DNA from: Chamaea fasciata
Lineage: Eukaryota; Chordata; Aves; Passeriformes; Sylviidae
Assembly (NCBI GenBank): GCA_029207755.1
Contig: JARCOQ010000002.1
Location: 87,136,087 to 87,200,086 of the forward strand
DNA length: 64,000 nt
Direction: 5' to 3'
The position numbers were made by a program, and so were the translations under genes. Positions within the stretch are counted from its first letter, which is position 1; each line of letters opens with the position of its first letter. The notes beneath the pieces were generated by a model. The model made no database searches, was not told the DNA's origin, and saw only the letters and a program-made list of their open reading frames with translations. This document shows, one piece after another, positions 1 through 13,792 of this stretch.

Positions 1-1218
1 TTTGATTTGGAGTTATGTCCATCTAAATATTTTTAAAAGGTGTCCTAAAAGGACTCTCACTGGAAACATTGCTTGAAGACATTACGTGTTTTTCATTTGG
101 CCAGATCAGAGCACATTTTTGTATCAATGAAGTCTGTTCAAAAGGCACAATGCCATAATGATAATTCACTACAAACAAAATAAACAAGATGTAAGATTGG
201 AGATCAAATATTGGCAGCTAAGTGGCAAGTTTGCAAAGGATGAGTGAGCTTTGCCTGGACTCTTCTATTTTTCAGTATGCCAAAACAAACAGATGAATAC
301 ACATAAGCTGCATGCAAGGGATTCTTCTCTTTTCTAGTTTTATTATTAAATGTTTTAAAATACACTAGGTCAGTAAGTCAAACATGGTGGTTGTATGTAT
401 AAAAGTAAAATATGAGTGGATGTGTCATTAGATAATTTGCATTAAATTAGAAATAGACTGCTCATCTGTGGTTTAAGCAATAAATAATATTGATAAAACA
501 TGGAAAGTCCTTAACTTTACAGAACTTACTTAACTTGCACTCTCATGTTGTATTCACAAGTAGTCTTCCTAAACAGAAATTTTCAGTGGAATAAAATAGG
601 CACTTAGAGTCATAATTATTGAAATTTTAGAGTCACTACCTAAAGAAAATCTTTGAATCCCTTTCTAAAAATGCCTGCCTTCCTACACTGACTATAAAGT
701 GAGGCATAGAGGGACCTCTAGACTTCATATCTACCCTGAAAGCATTGAACTTTGAGCAAAAGGAGCACAACTATGTTTATTTGTTTGGGAAGGATATAAA
801 CAACAGAAGACTAGGAGGGAATGGAAACAGATGAAGAGAAAAGAAAATCAGTGTTTAGGTTTGTGGTAAATGAATGTGAGGGAAAATAGAATTAAAAGAT
901 TATTTGCCAGGGGTAGAAAAGGTTATGAGAAACAATACCAGGAGAAAAAAGAAACAAAGAACACAGGTAAGATGCAGTTTGCCTGTGTCTATTCATAGTT
1001 ATCATTATGTGCCCTAGGAATTTAAGCACCCACTGTAGTCAGTGGAGAGATGGTCAATACAGCCAGCAGGATGTAAAGAGCTTTTATCTCCTCATAGTAC
1101 ATATCTGATTTCATTCAGTTGAACTACTTTATGATTCAAATGCTTAAGTCAAACAGTAACCAATCTCAGCCACCTAAACGTGAGTGGTATTTCAGGTACT
1201 CTTGTAAATCCTTTCTGG
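1..1218. other. unique AT-rich DNA, no gene seen
   Basis: No long reading frame, no recognised repeat and no splice-flanked coding stretch can be seen. The sequence is AT-rich, mixed-composition DNA of the kind expected in avian intergenic or intronic regions. It ends where the 3' end of a CR1 element begins. Confidence 0.6.
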
Positions 1219-1710
1219 CATAGAACCATAGAGTCCTTAAGCTTGAAAAGGATCCTTGAGTCCTACTATTAACGCAAAACTGCAAAGTTCACCACTAAAC
1301 TATGTCCCCAAGAGCCACATTCACCTGTGTTTCAAATACCTTGAGGGATGGCGCTTTGATCACCTTACTAGGCAGAGAGTTCCAGTACTTGACAGTTCTT
1401 TCCGTGTAGAAATTCCTCCTAATGTTCCACCTGGAGCTCTCCTGGCACAGCCAGAGGCTGTGTCCTCTCATCCTGTTGCTGGTTGCCTGGGACAAGAGGG
1501 CAACCCCCACCTGGCTACAGCCTCCTTTTAGGCAATTATAGAGAGTAGTACAGTCCTCCTGGAGCCTCCTTTTCTCCAGGCTGAACAACCCCAGCTCCCT
1601 CAGCTGCTCCTCATAATAACTTGTGCTCCAGACCCTTCATCAGCTCTGTTGTCCTTCTCTAGACTTGCTTCAGAGGGCTTTTTGTGTAGTAAGGGCCTAA
1701 AACTGAGCAT
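1219..1710 (-). mobile_element. CR1 LINE fragment, 5'-truncated
   Basis: Read on the minus strand this is the 3' part of a chicken-repeat-1 (CR1) non-LTR retrotransposon. On the plus strand it opens with the inverted 3' terminus (tagaaccatagagtcc) and continues with typical antisense CR1 phrases: 'ccaggctgaacaaccccag', 'cagctgctcctcat' and 'aagggcctaaaactgagca'. About 490 bp survive out of a full length of about 4.5 kb, so it is a severe 5' truncation as is usual for CR1. The encoded piece is the C-terminal tail of ORF2, downstream of the reverse-transcriptase core. No target-site duplication is expected or seen. It is an inactive remnant. The exact 5' limit is uncertain by about 20 bp. Confidence 0.93.
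1295..1588 (-). pseudogene. CR1 ORF2 C-terminal remnant (still open)
   Basis: This is a 97-codon open stretch on the minus strand inside the CR1 copy. It contains the family's recognisable C-terminal phrases FSLEKRRL near the start, a GGCSQVGVALLSQ segment in the middle and a YWNSLPSKVI segment towards the end. The methionine start is accidental, because in an intact element this segment continues from the reverse transcriptase. No endonuclease or polymerase residues are present, so it has no independent activity. An uninterrupted frame over about 290 bp suggests this copy is younger than the two long CR1 copies at 53 and 57 kb, or simply that few indels hit it. No promoter or ribosome context suggests host use. 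Confidence 0.8.
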
Positions 1711-4700
1711 CCTAAGAGGATGTGTTTTCATATTACTGTATTACTGTATTATATTCCTAGGTGTCTGATCATATCTGCCATGTAAATACTTTGGTTACCA
1801 CAGGGTATTTAAATGGCTTTAGAAATATATACATGATCAATCAAATTGAGATACAGCTTTCCAGGGAACTGAATTAGGAAACTTAATAACCTGTAGACAT
1901 CTGCATTTAGATGTCTGACTCTGGAACTAAACCCCTTTTCTTAAGTCAGGGCAAGCAGAATTCAATCTCACGAACTGAGAAAAGTTAAGGAGTTGTAGGA
2001 TTTAAAAAAATGTGTTGGAAAGAACATTGGAATTACTGAGAAACTTGTATCTAAAGAGGAAACAAGCTCATGCATGAAAGAAAAATACGACAGTAAAAGA
2101 TGTGACTAGACACAAAAAAAAAGAATAGCAATATTTTCACACAGTAGCATGTTTAGACGTAGTTGCATATTTAGATATAAAACATGTATCTATTTTTAAG
2201 ATGTAGATTTTGAGTTGTATGGCATTATAAAATGACAAGCTAGAACTTCTGTGTCAGAATGCATTAACTGAAGAACAGAAGATTTTGACTAATCATATAG
2301 AAAGTGCTTCTAGCAATGTAAATAGTAATATCAGTATCCAGCAAAAATAGAAGCACTGTTATTTATCTTGTTATTTTGTTCAGTTTAAATTATACTCTTC
2401 CACAGATTCATATATTTAAGATCATTATGTTTACAACACATTACATTAAGAAGGCCATCAAAGAAGCTGGATATTTTGGCAGATGTGATTGGCAGTCTGG
2501 AATGAGGGACTAAAAGAATCAGATTTTCTGATAAAATGATCATTGGAATGAAAGTTAAAGGTATTGACAAGTGAGGCTCTAGGTATAAAGGTTAATAGCC
2601 TCCTTTGATGAATGGATCTCACTTGGCGTTATGTCTGGAAATAGGACACTGCTCCATTTAATACCCTTTTCACATCACAAATATTTTCTTTGCAACCATA
2701 ACAGCTAGAAAACATTCTACTAAATAAATAGGCAATTTCTAAAAGCTCTGCAAGAAGAGTAGATTGGTGACCTGTCACTGTGATGAAAAACTGGATTGCA
2801 ATTATTGTCCTTTCACACACATGCACAAAATTTGAACTTTACATTAGTTTTATTGGTAGTTTGACAACATTTTTAAAAACATGTGTCTATATTTTTTAAA
2901 TTCAAATTACATATGTTTAATGGTCAACAGGAGAACTTTTATGGAAATATTGAAGTATTCATAACAGCATCTAAGATATGGCACTCCTTTGGTCCTTTCT
3001 ACTCCTTCCCATTTGAAAGTGATTGCAATATCATTTGGAGAGCAGATATGACATATTAGGATATATAACCACTTTTTGAACGGTGAAAGAATAATTTTAA
3101 TTTCATTGTTCCATTGTGTAGGATGTTTTCTTTTTTTTTACTCCCTGATTTAATTTAATTTCCTTATATTTCTAATCTAATGTTAGTATATGTATATCTG
3201 GTTTTTATGAAGCATATTTATTTCAGGATACTTCAACTCACATGCTTACCTTTAATGAAAAAAAACCCCAAATCTATTTAACACAAACATAGCCATGAAA
3301 TTGTCATATAAGCAAAGTAACAGGACTGCTGAACTGCCTAACACAATAAGATACAATATGCACCTCTGTGCGGTTCAATGAGTTGGGTTAACCTGTATCT
3401 GATATATTGTTGTAGAATAGAGGGAAAAGAGAAAACAAAGGAGAATGTCAAGATTTCGTGAAACACAAAAGACTTGAAGGTTGTACATACTTACTTTAAG
3501 AATACATGGAATTGAAAAAGAATCTTCTAGTATGAATCTGTGCAATGTCCTGTACTGTGAGTTGCTTGCTCTAAGGAGTCTGGGACATGAACAGTAAAGG
3601 AAGCTTTAAAATATAATTTAGATTTCTGCATGTCCTCATTGTGCAGTTTGTTATCTAAAGGCTTGTTTAAGAATTACTCATTTTCAACCGATGGGGAGGT
3701 TTTTCAAAAGAGTTGAATAGTACAACAGGTGTTCATAAAAAATTTAGGTTCTGGTCTGCTTTGCTAGGAAAACTGGAATGTCAGACTTTCTGTAGAAAAG
3801 TCCTATGTCATCATACTTCCTATAAGGAATTACCATCATTACGGCTATGCAACTTAACAAAATCCATATACCACTGGAAGCAGAAGATAGGGAGACTCCT
3901 CCTTTTCACTCCTTGCTGGAACTTGCAAAATATGTAGCAGAGTAAATATCTAGGACAATTTCAGAGACCAGCATTTGGTCTCTTCATACAATTTGAGTGG
4001 CTGAGGGCCAGAAACATTCTTCAATATGTTGTCTGGTATGTTTAGAAAAGTGTTAATGAGGGTAGTTTCTGCAGATCACTGTAAAAGTGTTATGGCTAGA
4101 GGTAAACCTGTTCTCAGACATGTTCACTGCACATTTACTAAAAGTGAAAGTATCTTATTTTATGCCTTTATAAGCTTTCATTAAGAACGAACAGAAAAGC
4201 TACATCTGGGCTTAAGTTAATTTTCTGAATGGACCTTTAACCTGAAATTTTTATTCTGCTAACAGTGATATCTTTGTGATTTTAATTGGCCCTTCCATTT
4301 TCCTAATCTGCTGACAATAAAGACCAACTAACATGATATAATGAATATATAAAATATTTATATAAAATTACATGGTAATAATTTAATCCTAGGACTGTGA
4401 AATAGTCTACAGTAATAAATCTATTTCAGATTTGCAAGTATTCACAAAAGTAGAAATGTATTCCTTAATAGATAGAAAAATTATTATTTATTAGAAATTT
4501 TAAATGTTTTTTCTTGTGTAAATCTCATGTAAATATTCATCCTCTTTCAAAATACTAATGGAAGAAATATAACTCATAGATTTTAAAAGTTTAATAAATA
4601 TAAAACAAAACAGATCAAACCATTATGTCTTCTTCAAAGCCATCTCTAATTCAATAATGAAAGTAACATTATAGCAATATTCATTAAACACTTACAGGTT

Positions 4701-7700
4701 ATTGACCTCCATAGTTGAATAGAACAGAAGCAGTCAGCCTTAAAGGACAAATATATCTTAATTTTTGTCATGGGTGGATTAATGGCTTGCCTTTATTGAT
4801 AACATTTTCTATTCAGCTGTACGGAGGACTTACAAAATGAAGCACAACAAAAGGATTAGAAAACAAAGAAATAATATGCCTAGCTGGACACACCATTTAT
4901 TCCATTTTTGATTGCTCTATTATCAAGTACAAGTACCTTTTAATATATTTACTCAATGATATTTAAGACTCAAAGTAAAAAACAGTTTAGGGATGCTGTG
5001 AAAATCAGTTACGATGCATTTCCATAAAAATGACAAAATTGGCAGAGTGGATTAAATACCAGAGCATTTTGGAAGATGACACTCTAGAAAGATTTTGCAT
5101 TTACTTGAACTGGATAATGTCAGAAATTTGTTTGCGTTTGGGGATTTTCTACTAAAGGAAATAGTAAACAAACATGTTACCATTTGGATTACATGGTGTG
5201 CCAGCATATATACTTTGTAGTTTGAAGGAGCATTCCTATAGAATCCTTAATTTTAAGAAGCAAACTTTTAAAATTTTAAGGTAGACCAAGATTAATTTTG
5301 TCTATTATATAAGTTCCTTCTCTTAATTGTTAATTGTAAAGATTTGTCTGTTACAATGAATATATTCAAAGTTGTAGGTCTGTAGGTAATTTTTTGAATG
5401 ATCATATTGGGGTTTTTTTCCAAATACACAGCTTAAGAACAGTTTCCATATCTAATTGCTTCTCATTCAGAGTGGGTTACTCCAGAGTGAAGCCGTTGCC
5501 TTCAGAGCCTCACCCTTTTTCTGTCACTTCTATGTCAGAAAGAATTTTTTTTTGTACTTTATACTCTTCACTGCATTATTGACCTTAGAAACCTTTATCT
5601 TAGGAATTGTGTTTCTTTTCATTTATAACCACGAGAAGCAAGACAAATAGCACATATAAAACTATGATTTTAGTACATAGATACTATGCTGGTGAACGAT
5701 AGATCACATCAGTATCCAGTGTTTGCTTCACTTTACATCAGTAAATACTCAGTGTTTACCAAGGAATTTGATGATCCAAAACCCAGAAAACCCTGTCATA
5801 AATACATTTGTTAAAGAGATGGAGGGAATTGTGTTCTGGCAGCATCTTTTTGATCTGATTCTTCCTTAAAATCACAGTGAAATGTTTTGACATTACTGTT
5901 TGATGTTGAAAAGCAAGGAAGTGATGAACAACAAACTTAAACTGTAGTATTCCTGATTTGGTCTCCAAAGGCAAATTCTTTAATTTACCTGAACAAGATT
6001 TCTTAGATACTGCATACCTATATTCTAAAATAACTTTTGAAATTTTTATAAATTATTTTGATTCTTATGTACAATGTACTGAGAAGTATTTTCAAAGTAG
6101 CTCTTCAATACATAAAACATAGTGTTTGCTACCAGTGACACATAAGGTAATGGTAAATATTTCTGAAGTTCTTAGTCTAAATCAAATCTATTAGTTCCTC
6201 ACACTGAAACTTCAACAAGTTGTTACTGATGTAGCACCCAATGGCTCTGTAGCTTCTACAATAATAGTGATAGTATATTCGGTCATGTTTTCAAAATTGT
6301 AAGCATTTAGATTCTCCTTTTACTTCATTCACATCCACTTGCAATTAATAGAGCTGTTTCAGTATAAATCCACAGAAAAATTTATTTTGAATTCTTCTGT
6401 TGTAAGTAGTGTACAACATGGGGAAATAGTCTCAGAATTAGCTTGCTTTTGATGCTTCTCAGTAGCAGCTAATTTGGCAATTAGCCTCACAGAGCTCAGC
6501 GAGGCAGGGGCAGGTCCAGATTCAACCCAAATGGAAGATCACATTGTGAGCAGCATGAACACAGATATCTGTCACTGGAATACAAAGATCTCTACAGCTC
6601 CCATCTTTTAATATTTTTGTTTGTTTTTTTTCTTCGTTTTGAAAAAAGGAACTAAATCACTGTTTCCATTCTTAAAAAGCAAACTATGACCTCTTGGACG
6701 TTGCACTTGTAAGAAGAAATTCTTTTCAACTGTTCACCAAAGCTGTGTTACCTGGTACAGTGATAATGAATCGGTCTTGAAATTAATGCTTTAAAATGAT
6801 ATTGCAATGCAGTTCTGAAACAGAGGGCATTTAAACCAATGCCATTGCCAATGAGTTAGAAAGCTGGTGCACAACAGCTTGCACAAGAAAATAAAGACCT
6901 GCACTGAAAAATTTAGTATTGCAAATTTAATACTGAAGAGACTTCTCTAATTATCAATAATCCTCTATGTAGTCTTCTACATTGAGACTTTGTTTTAAAA
7001 ACAATTAAAATTCTGATTTTATAGTCATATTTAAATTAAAATCACTTATTGTTTTGGGACACATGGATTAATAGACATGAACAAACTCATTGAATTTAAT
7101 GAAATAAAGTCACTTGATTCAGAAATCATTACAAATAAGGTGTGCAGAGATAAAGCAGAGTGTAATCATCATATTTGTTTCATAAAATTCAACTAGGCTA
7201 CCAAAAAGTAATAAACCTTGCTAAACCCTGATGCAACATCTTGATAGACTTTTTTTTTCTTTTTCTTGTTTGATTTTTGTTTAGTGTTTTTTGTTTTCTT
7301 TTTTAGTAAATCAATACAGGTGTTTTGATGCAATTTATTCAGACATGAGCTTGGTTTTAACAACATGTCTGAATATCATACAAAGACTTCATCTTTAGGT
7401 ATCCATAAAGCATACTGCTTTTCAATACATATCCGCCAATGCCATGTTATGATGTTTATCCTACCTTTCTCCTCCAAAAACAGTCTGTCCTTACTGATCA
7501 CAAAAAGTTATTTGCGTAGAGATACTCATATTCACAATTTTAGGCTGATTATAACAGGTCCAAAGAATTACTATCCACTAAGTGTAAAGACAGGCTAAGA
7601 TTATTAATTAGGCTGTAGATAGTTCCATTGTAAAACAACTGTGCTTAATCAGATGAGCATCACACTTACAGGCCATTTGAAAAACTGCCATTCAATGTGG

Positions 7701-8036
7701 AATATAATAATTTTCTCTTACATATTCATCGAAGCTACTGGAAGTGAATTAGTTAGATGAAATAGTTAGATGAAGTACAGCATCTATGCTGGCAAATATA
7801 GAAGAAGATACCAGTGTGAAGAGCCTGATGACAGCAGACAGAATATCAAGATAAATGATCCTTTAATGTTATTCTGCCAATCATTGTGTTGGTCATGGCC
7901 AAAAAGATACTGAAGAAAAGGAGATTATATGTTTTAGAGCACCCAGGTAATATGGCATTATGGCTGGTAGTACAGCTATTTCTCTGTTGAAGAAATAACA
8001 TGATGAAATTACCAAAATAGGCACTGAAAGAGTCAC
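1711..8036. other. unique AT-rich DNA, no gene seen
   Basis: About 6.3 kb without a recognisable gene or young repeat. Scattered frames of 60-75 codons lie on both strands and overlap or lack any family resemblance; they are what chance gives in AT-rich DNA. Small features inside include T-rich runs near 7250-7305 and a 13-bp tandem duplication at 7750-7775. Confidence 0.55.
7750..7775. repeat. 13-bp tandem duplication
   Basis: The unit tagttagatgaa(a/g) occurs twice head to tail with one mismatch at the last base. This is a small local slippage or repair duplication without visible function. Confidence 0.8.
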
Positions 8037-8076
8037 ATTATTTATTCCTTTGGGATATTGTTTATTCCTTTGGGAT
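8037..8076. repeat. 20-bp tandem duplication
   Basis: Two adjacent copies of a 20-bp unit (att(a/g) followed by tttattcctttgggat) differ at a single base. This is direct sequence evidence for a recent local duplication. The unit has no coding meaning that I can see. Confidence 0.9.
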
Positions 8077-9891
8077 ATCATATTTAAAGGTATTTCCCAG
8101 GGAAGAAAATACTCTGAGGAAGGGATTTTGAAAAATGGAATGCAAACTTGAGAATAAACATTTTGGTATTAACCTACCCTAAATGTAATCAAAGTCACTG
8201 ATTTCCTCAGACCCACATCATAGAAGTTTGACATGGGAACACAGAAGGCGCCAATTGAAATAGAAAAGAAGTATAAGAACTTCTTTTAGCAAGACATTGT
8301 AAATTTGTACCAGCAGTTAAAGCCCACTATTTGTTTGAATAAACAAATCAAATTTATTTTCAGCTACTCTGAAAATACAGAAAATTTACTACAAAAGTTA
8401 TTAAAATGAGAGAAGATGTAAAAATGTGAAAATATTCAATTGGTTTGGAAAAGTAAATTTAGAGGGGCAATATTTTTCACATAATTCAACAAATATTTAC
8501 ACTTCTTTTTTTAACAGGCGATAATTGTCTACCATAAATATTCTTCAATAATAAAGCCAAACTTAACAAAATACTAATACATATTGTAATAGTTTTAGGA
8601 GTTCAGTTATATGTCCCAGTTTGTCCAGAATGTAGTAGCTTATGATCAACTCTTTGACAGCAGTGGAGTTTTCCCTTCACCACTGTTGTAATCTTTTTTA
8701 ATTTTACTCCATTACTAGTTAGCATTAGATTTTAAAAGTACACTGATTGCATATAGGACATTATGCATGCAGTATGTATTTGTTTTTCCCACATAAGACA
8801 GTCACTGCTCAGCTTAAAATCTTCAGGAGGAGATCCGAGCATTTGTCAAAAGGTAAAATGAATACATAAATAAATCTAATTCTAAATGCACACTATTCTA
8901 AATGCACATTTAGCCTGCTTGAAGTGCTTGACGGAACTTGAAGGTGGTTTCCTAATTTTAGAAATATCAGTAAGACTTTTACTTATATCAGGAAACTGAC
9001 TTGACCATTACCTTTGTTTTTACACAATACTAATTTTTATAATTGTCATTTTTAAAATAGGTGATTTCATCGTAATAATTTGTGACTGAGTATATGATAA
9101 AGAGATAGGAATACCTGAAGAGCAGCTTTATGTGAGAATTTCATCACTAGAAGTACAATTTTTTACAATTTAAGCTCAGAGAAATCTATCTGAGCTGTGC
9201 AGCTGTGTCTTGCTGTAGCTTGGATCAGCGAGATTCAAGGACAATAGCAGATAGCACAGCAAACAGCATCCAGTGACTTAGCTGCTAAATGTTAATGATC
9301 CAAATACATAATCATTGACCAAGAGTCATTGCAATAGTTCTCTAAGAACATCACTATTGCATGGTATGATACACAAATATTAGTATACGTTAGGACTTCT
9401 TAGGGAAAAAGGATTAAATATTAAACAGGAAGCTGGATTACACAAGCATATCTACTGTGTTCTTTACAAGGTTCCCCTCAGGAAAGTGATCCTGTGGAGT
9501 TGAAAATGCATCACAGAAGTTGAACAAAGATCATTGTTTCCATAAGAAAAGATACTAAATCCATTTTTTCTTTCAATGTTTTCACTTGAGGATGGATTTA
9601 AGAGGAGAATAAATATGCTATGACAGTTTTGCTTGGAAAGGAGGTACAAGCAGAGAATTTAAAGATTTCTATAAAGGGTCTTTCCAGATCACAAACTCTT
9701 TCAATATCCATTACTAATGATAATATGTACATGTAATATATATGTATAATATGTAACATGTGACAGAACAGAGAGCTAATAAAATTATAAACCCCCCCAA
9801 CAAAAACAATGAAATAAACAAGCCACAACAGATTCTTAAATCTGCACGGGAAATGAAGGTGAGAATGTTTGAAATAGATAGGGGTCAGATT
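8077..9891. other. unique AT-rich DNA, no gene seen
   Basis: No gene is recognised. It contains a 16-bp tandem duplication at 8879-8910. The stretch around 9190-9350 has mixed, non-repetitive composition with homeodomain-type TAAT cores (for example taatgatccaaatac), which is compatible with a conserved noncoding element. That is only a guess from texture. Confidence 0.5.
8879..8910. repeat. 16-bp tandem duplication
   Basis: The unit attctaaatgcaca(c/t)t is present twice in tandem with one mismatch. Confidence 0.85.
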
Positions 9892-10403
9892 TAGAATCAC
9901 AGAATCACAGAAGAGTTTATGTTGGAAGGGAACTTAAAGATAATTTAGTTCCGGCCCTTCTGCCACGGGCAGGGACACTTCCCCTACACCACAGTTGTTT
10001 AAAGCCCCACCCAACCCAACCCTGAACACTTACAGGGATGCAGCTTCCACAGTTGCTCTGAAAAGAATTTATTCCTAATGTCTAATCTACACTTACCCTT
10101 TTCAGTTTAAAGCTATTCTCTTATGTCCTGTCACTACATGCCTTTGTAAAAAGTTCCTCTCCAGCTTTTCTGTAGGACCTCTTTAGGTACTGGGAGGTGC
10201 TATATGGCCTCTCTTTCTCTTCCCCAGGCTGAACAGCCCCAGCTCCCTCATCCTGTCTTCCTAGGAGAGGTGCTCATCTCTCTGATCATCTTTGTGGCTC
10301 TCCTCTGGACCCACTCCAACAGATCCCCATCCTTCTTATGCTGGGAGTCCCAGAGCTGGATGCAGTACTCCAGGTGGGGTTTCACCAGAGTGGAGTAGAA
10401 GGC
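9892..10403 (-). mobile_element. CR1 LINE fragment, 5'-truncated
   Basis: The plus strand begins with two copies of the inverted CR1 terminus (agaatcac), then 'gttggaagggaactt'. It continues through antisense CR1 text, including 'ccccaggctgaacagcccc', 'ctctggacccactccaac', 'gagctggatgcagtactcc' and 'ggtggggtttcaccagag'. The element therefore lies on the minus strand with about 510 bp of its 3' end retained. The wording near the 5' break identifies a different CR1 subfamily from the copy at 1.2 kb. Coding frames are broken. After about 10403 the match stops abruptly, the usual 5' truncation. Confidence 0.93.
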
Positions 10404-10695
10404 ATGGTCATTGTAAATTTGAGAAAAGGTCTGAGGAAACTAGTCTGAATCTGACAGCGACAAGTGTGCTTTATTAAAAACAGGTAAGAATAATCAACTA
10501 TACAAACACAGGATGGGAAACAGCTGGCTAGATAGCAGTTTTTGGAAAGTGGTCCAAGGTATTAACTAGACTACAATCTGAACATGACCAAAAATATCAT
10601 GCTTTTCTGAAGATGGGAAACATCATACTGAGGTGCGTCAGTGGAACACAATTTGCAAAAAGTATGAGCAAATCTTTCACCTTTGCACCACTTTG

Positions 10696-10770
10696 TAGAG
10701 CCTCACATGGAGTACTGTGTCCAGCTTGGGTCAACATTCTTGCTGAACCACATCAGAGAGAGAACAGAGA
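10696..10770 (+). mobile_element. possible CR1 scrap
   Basis: The phrase 'tcacatggagtactgtgtcc' closely matches sense-strand CR1 ORF2 text encoding the Y-C-V-Q type segment that precedes the C-terminal tail. The resemblance fades within about 70 bp into an A/G-rich stretch. It sits only 300 bp from the minus-strand CR1 at 9.9-10.4 kb but in the opposite orientation, so it is a separate insertion or an inverted piece. A repeat-library alignment would decide. Confidence 0.4.
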
Positions 10771-12381
10771 ATGAAGAAAGAAAGAAAGATAAATCTACAA
10801 AAAGGACCACTGAAAAAAACAAATGAAAAATTCAAGCTTTTTAAATTAAAGAAAAACTGAAAGGGTGATGGCTGAGGTATATGAAAAATTTCTGAAAGAG
10901 AAAAAAAGATGACAGTGAGTGGCCTCAAAAGTAAGTAACTGGTTTTCTATGATTACATGACTGTGACCATCACGAAAGCTATGAACATATATGACTGTCC
11001 ACAACAGAGAAATGGACCTAACAGCAAATTTAACAGGAAAAGCATGTCTGATTACTGGTGGTGGAATTAAATAGGAAAAATCCTAGCCACAGTGAGCCAA
11101 AAAGTAACTTGGCACATTTCTGGCAAATGAATATACAAACACTTATGCTAAGAAACCTTGATGCAATCTCCCTCATGCAAGTTTGAAAATCACTGGTTTA
11201 CTAAGAGAAGAATCTCAATGAGAAGTTCATGTTATTCCCTTATGTGCTAACATTCTCATGGACACCACTGATACAATACTGACCCAAATGAACCAGGTGA
11301 CTGAGCCAGAGGCATAACATTACTACAAAATACCTTTCAGGAAGCATCTTTGATTTGCACAAAGACTCTGGTGAACATTTCCAAATAAGGAATACATTAG
11401 CAGAAGAAAAGGTCTGTTCACAAACCATTCACAAACAAACAAAAAGCAGTGTGTGGGGAGTACATCTGCTGGATAATTTATTCACAATGAATTATTCAGC
11501 CAACTCTAGCAAAGGACCTATTTTTTTTTCTAGTTATATAAAGATATTTTCATATGACAGCCATAGACACAAATGTTATCTTTGACTGATGCTTTCCTTA
11601 CTGTCATCTTTTCTGTTTGGCCCATAAAGTCAGTTCAGGAAGTACTTTGTCTTCTCACTGATCTTTTGATTCAGGGGTGAATGACAACTTTAACCACACA
11701 GCTAGACTAAATGCCTCAGGATGGCAAGGGTAGAGGGAAAATCATATTTTTAAATTAGAAGGACAAAAATTGCCCACAGCCAAGTAATAGACTATCACAT
11801 AAACAGAAATTTTGTCATGTGAAATAGTAGCAGTCCAATTTCAAGACAAAAGCAAGATAAAGTTAAGGACATTTGAAAACAAAGGGTGAGGAAAGTGACT
11901 CATGCACTGATAAACCAGATAAAAAAGATAAAGCACTGCAAAAAAATAGAATGCATCTAATCCACACAATACCACATTTTATTGGCATTTAGTTTTTTCT
12001 TTTCAAAAGTAATTTTCTCTTTCTTTCCTTTGTTTCACCCTCACTTTCCCTTTTAGCTTGCAGTCCTTTGTTCTTTCCTTTTTAATGATGACTAGCACTG
12101 ATTTAGTTATCTAGGTCATTCATTTACCTTGAATTGTTTGCTGTGGTACAACAAAAACATTGAAACCTAGGAATTCCTATTAACTTTGCTCATATTACTG
12201 AAGCTGGTTTTATTTTGAAAATGCCTTAAATATTTTCAATTGCTTAAAGTGTTTCAACTTTAAAATTTGAAGTAAATTTGATATGAATTGTAATAGTCTG
12301 AATTGCTAAAATGCATGCAGTCTTTCTCTTCATTAGGCAGTGTGTTTTCACATTTCTCTGTTAGCACAAGAGAACTCTGAA

Positions 12382-12399
12382 AATTCAATTAATTGAATT
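12382..12399. repeat. 18-bp perfect palindrome
   Basis: The sequence aattcaattaattgaatt equals its own reverse complement. It contains TAAT/ATTA cores that homeodomain proteins can bind, but AT-rich palindromes of this size also arise by chance in 64 kb. Confidence 0.8.
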
Positions 12400-13792
12400 A
12401 ATGCAGTGTGCAACACAGCACACAGAAAAATTCCCTGTCCTTGATAGCACATACCACTTTTGCCCTATTATGTGACAGAGTCAAATTATGACATAGCTTC
12501 TCTTATGCATCCATTTTCAAATCTCTGTAAGTAGAGTGATGCTTGACAGCAGATACAAAGCAATAGATAGGTAAGTGGCTTGCATTTTTTTAAACAGGAT
12601 TGAATTGCAAACATGTTTGAAGAAATGCAGTAGACAAGCCCTTATGTTAATATCAGCCATATTTTTGTGTGATCCATATGGACAAGTCACCTCATCTTTT
12701 TGTACCAGCCATGAGGTTATTTTCTTGCTGGGCAAGAAACATACAATCTTCTTTCAGATGTGGATTACTACACTACAATCTATATGAGATCACCTTAATT
12801 ATGATCTTTATGTGACCATCAAGAAAACCATCAACAGCCAGAGAGCTGGTGTGATGCATCTTAAAACACTTATCTCTTTTGCCATATGTGTATCATTGCT
12901 TTGTGGTCCCCTTTTGTTTGTGGGCTTCAGCTGTACTAAGTTATCCTTCCCATATGAGTACAGACACACATATGTTTAAGTTAACTTATATCTCCATGCA
13001 AACACCTGTATAAAATGGAATTGAATAGATAGAGACCACCTGTTTGGTTTTTTTTTGTACAACTCCTAACAGAATGTCTTCTGTGTATAAAACCAGTTGA
13101 AATGGTAAACGTTTCTGTTCCTTCACTCAGGACTCACCCTGTATAGAATGTGCTATTGCAGTGACCAGTAGATGAGGAAGAGTTTCTGGTTCCATTTCCT
13201 ACTCCATATTTCATCACTTCTAGTCAGGTTCTTGTATATGCTTAAGTTGAGTTTCTGGGGAATATGAATTGCTTTAGTATTAAAATAATATTTAACAACT
13301 TTTCTTTTGATTTTTCAGACTACCTCATCAGCTTAGGACTGTGAAAATAACTCTTTTTTTTTTACTTCAACATTGTGGTAAAATCCCTGTGTGTGCCTTG
13401 TCCTTCGGTTTCAGGTAAGCACATTTATCACTGGACTGTAGGTGAGATATATCTATACAAGCTGCGGAAAGGTAGAAATCTCAAATGTGTGTAAATGTAT
13501 CTGTCCGCAGTGTGTGATGCAGTTCAACAATTTCAAATAGGGCTGAACTGCTTTTAATGTGCTACAGGTGATATGCACAAGAACAATAAGACCAAACCTT
13601 TGTATTTTCAACCCCTCAGCAGGGCACTTTTTGCTCAAATTGACATGGACTTTTTTTCTGGAACGCATGCCAGGAGATGTGAAACAGCTGTATAGGCTTT
13701 GTAATACATTATACCCTGACACTGAGTCAGTCTGTTAAGTTTTTCCTGAGAAGAAAGTTGGCTAAAAATCTAAAATCTCAGAGGTTTTTCTT

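Larger units (their letters stand above)
10404..13792. other. mostly unique DNA, no gene seen
   Basis: No host gene is recognised. A short CR1-like scrap (+) is visible near 10.70 kb and an 18-bp perfect palindrome at 12382-12399. The rest is AT-rich, with frames of up to about 90 codons on both strands that resemble no family I know. Confidence 0.5.

Noticed and set aside
1256..1531. 91-codon plus ORF
   Set aside because: It is the antisense shadow of the CR1 ORF2 remnant on the minus strand.
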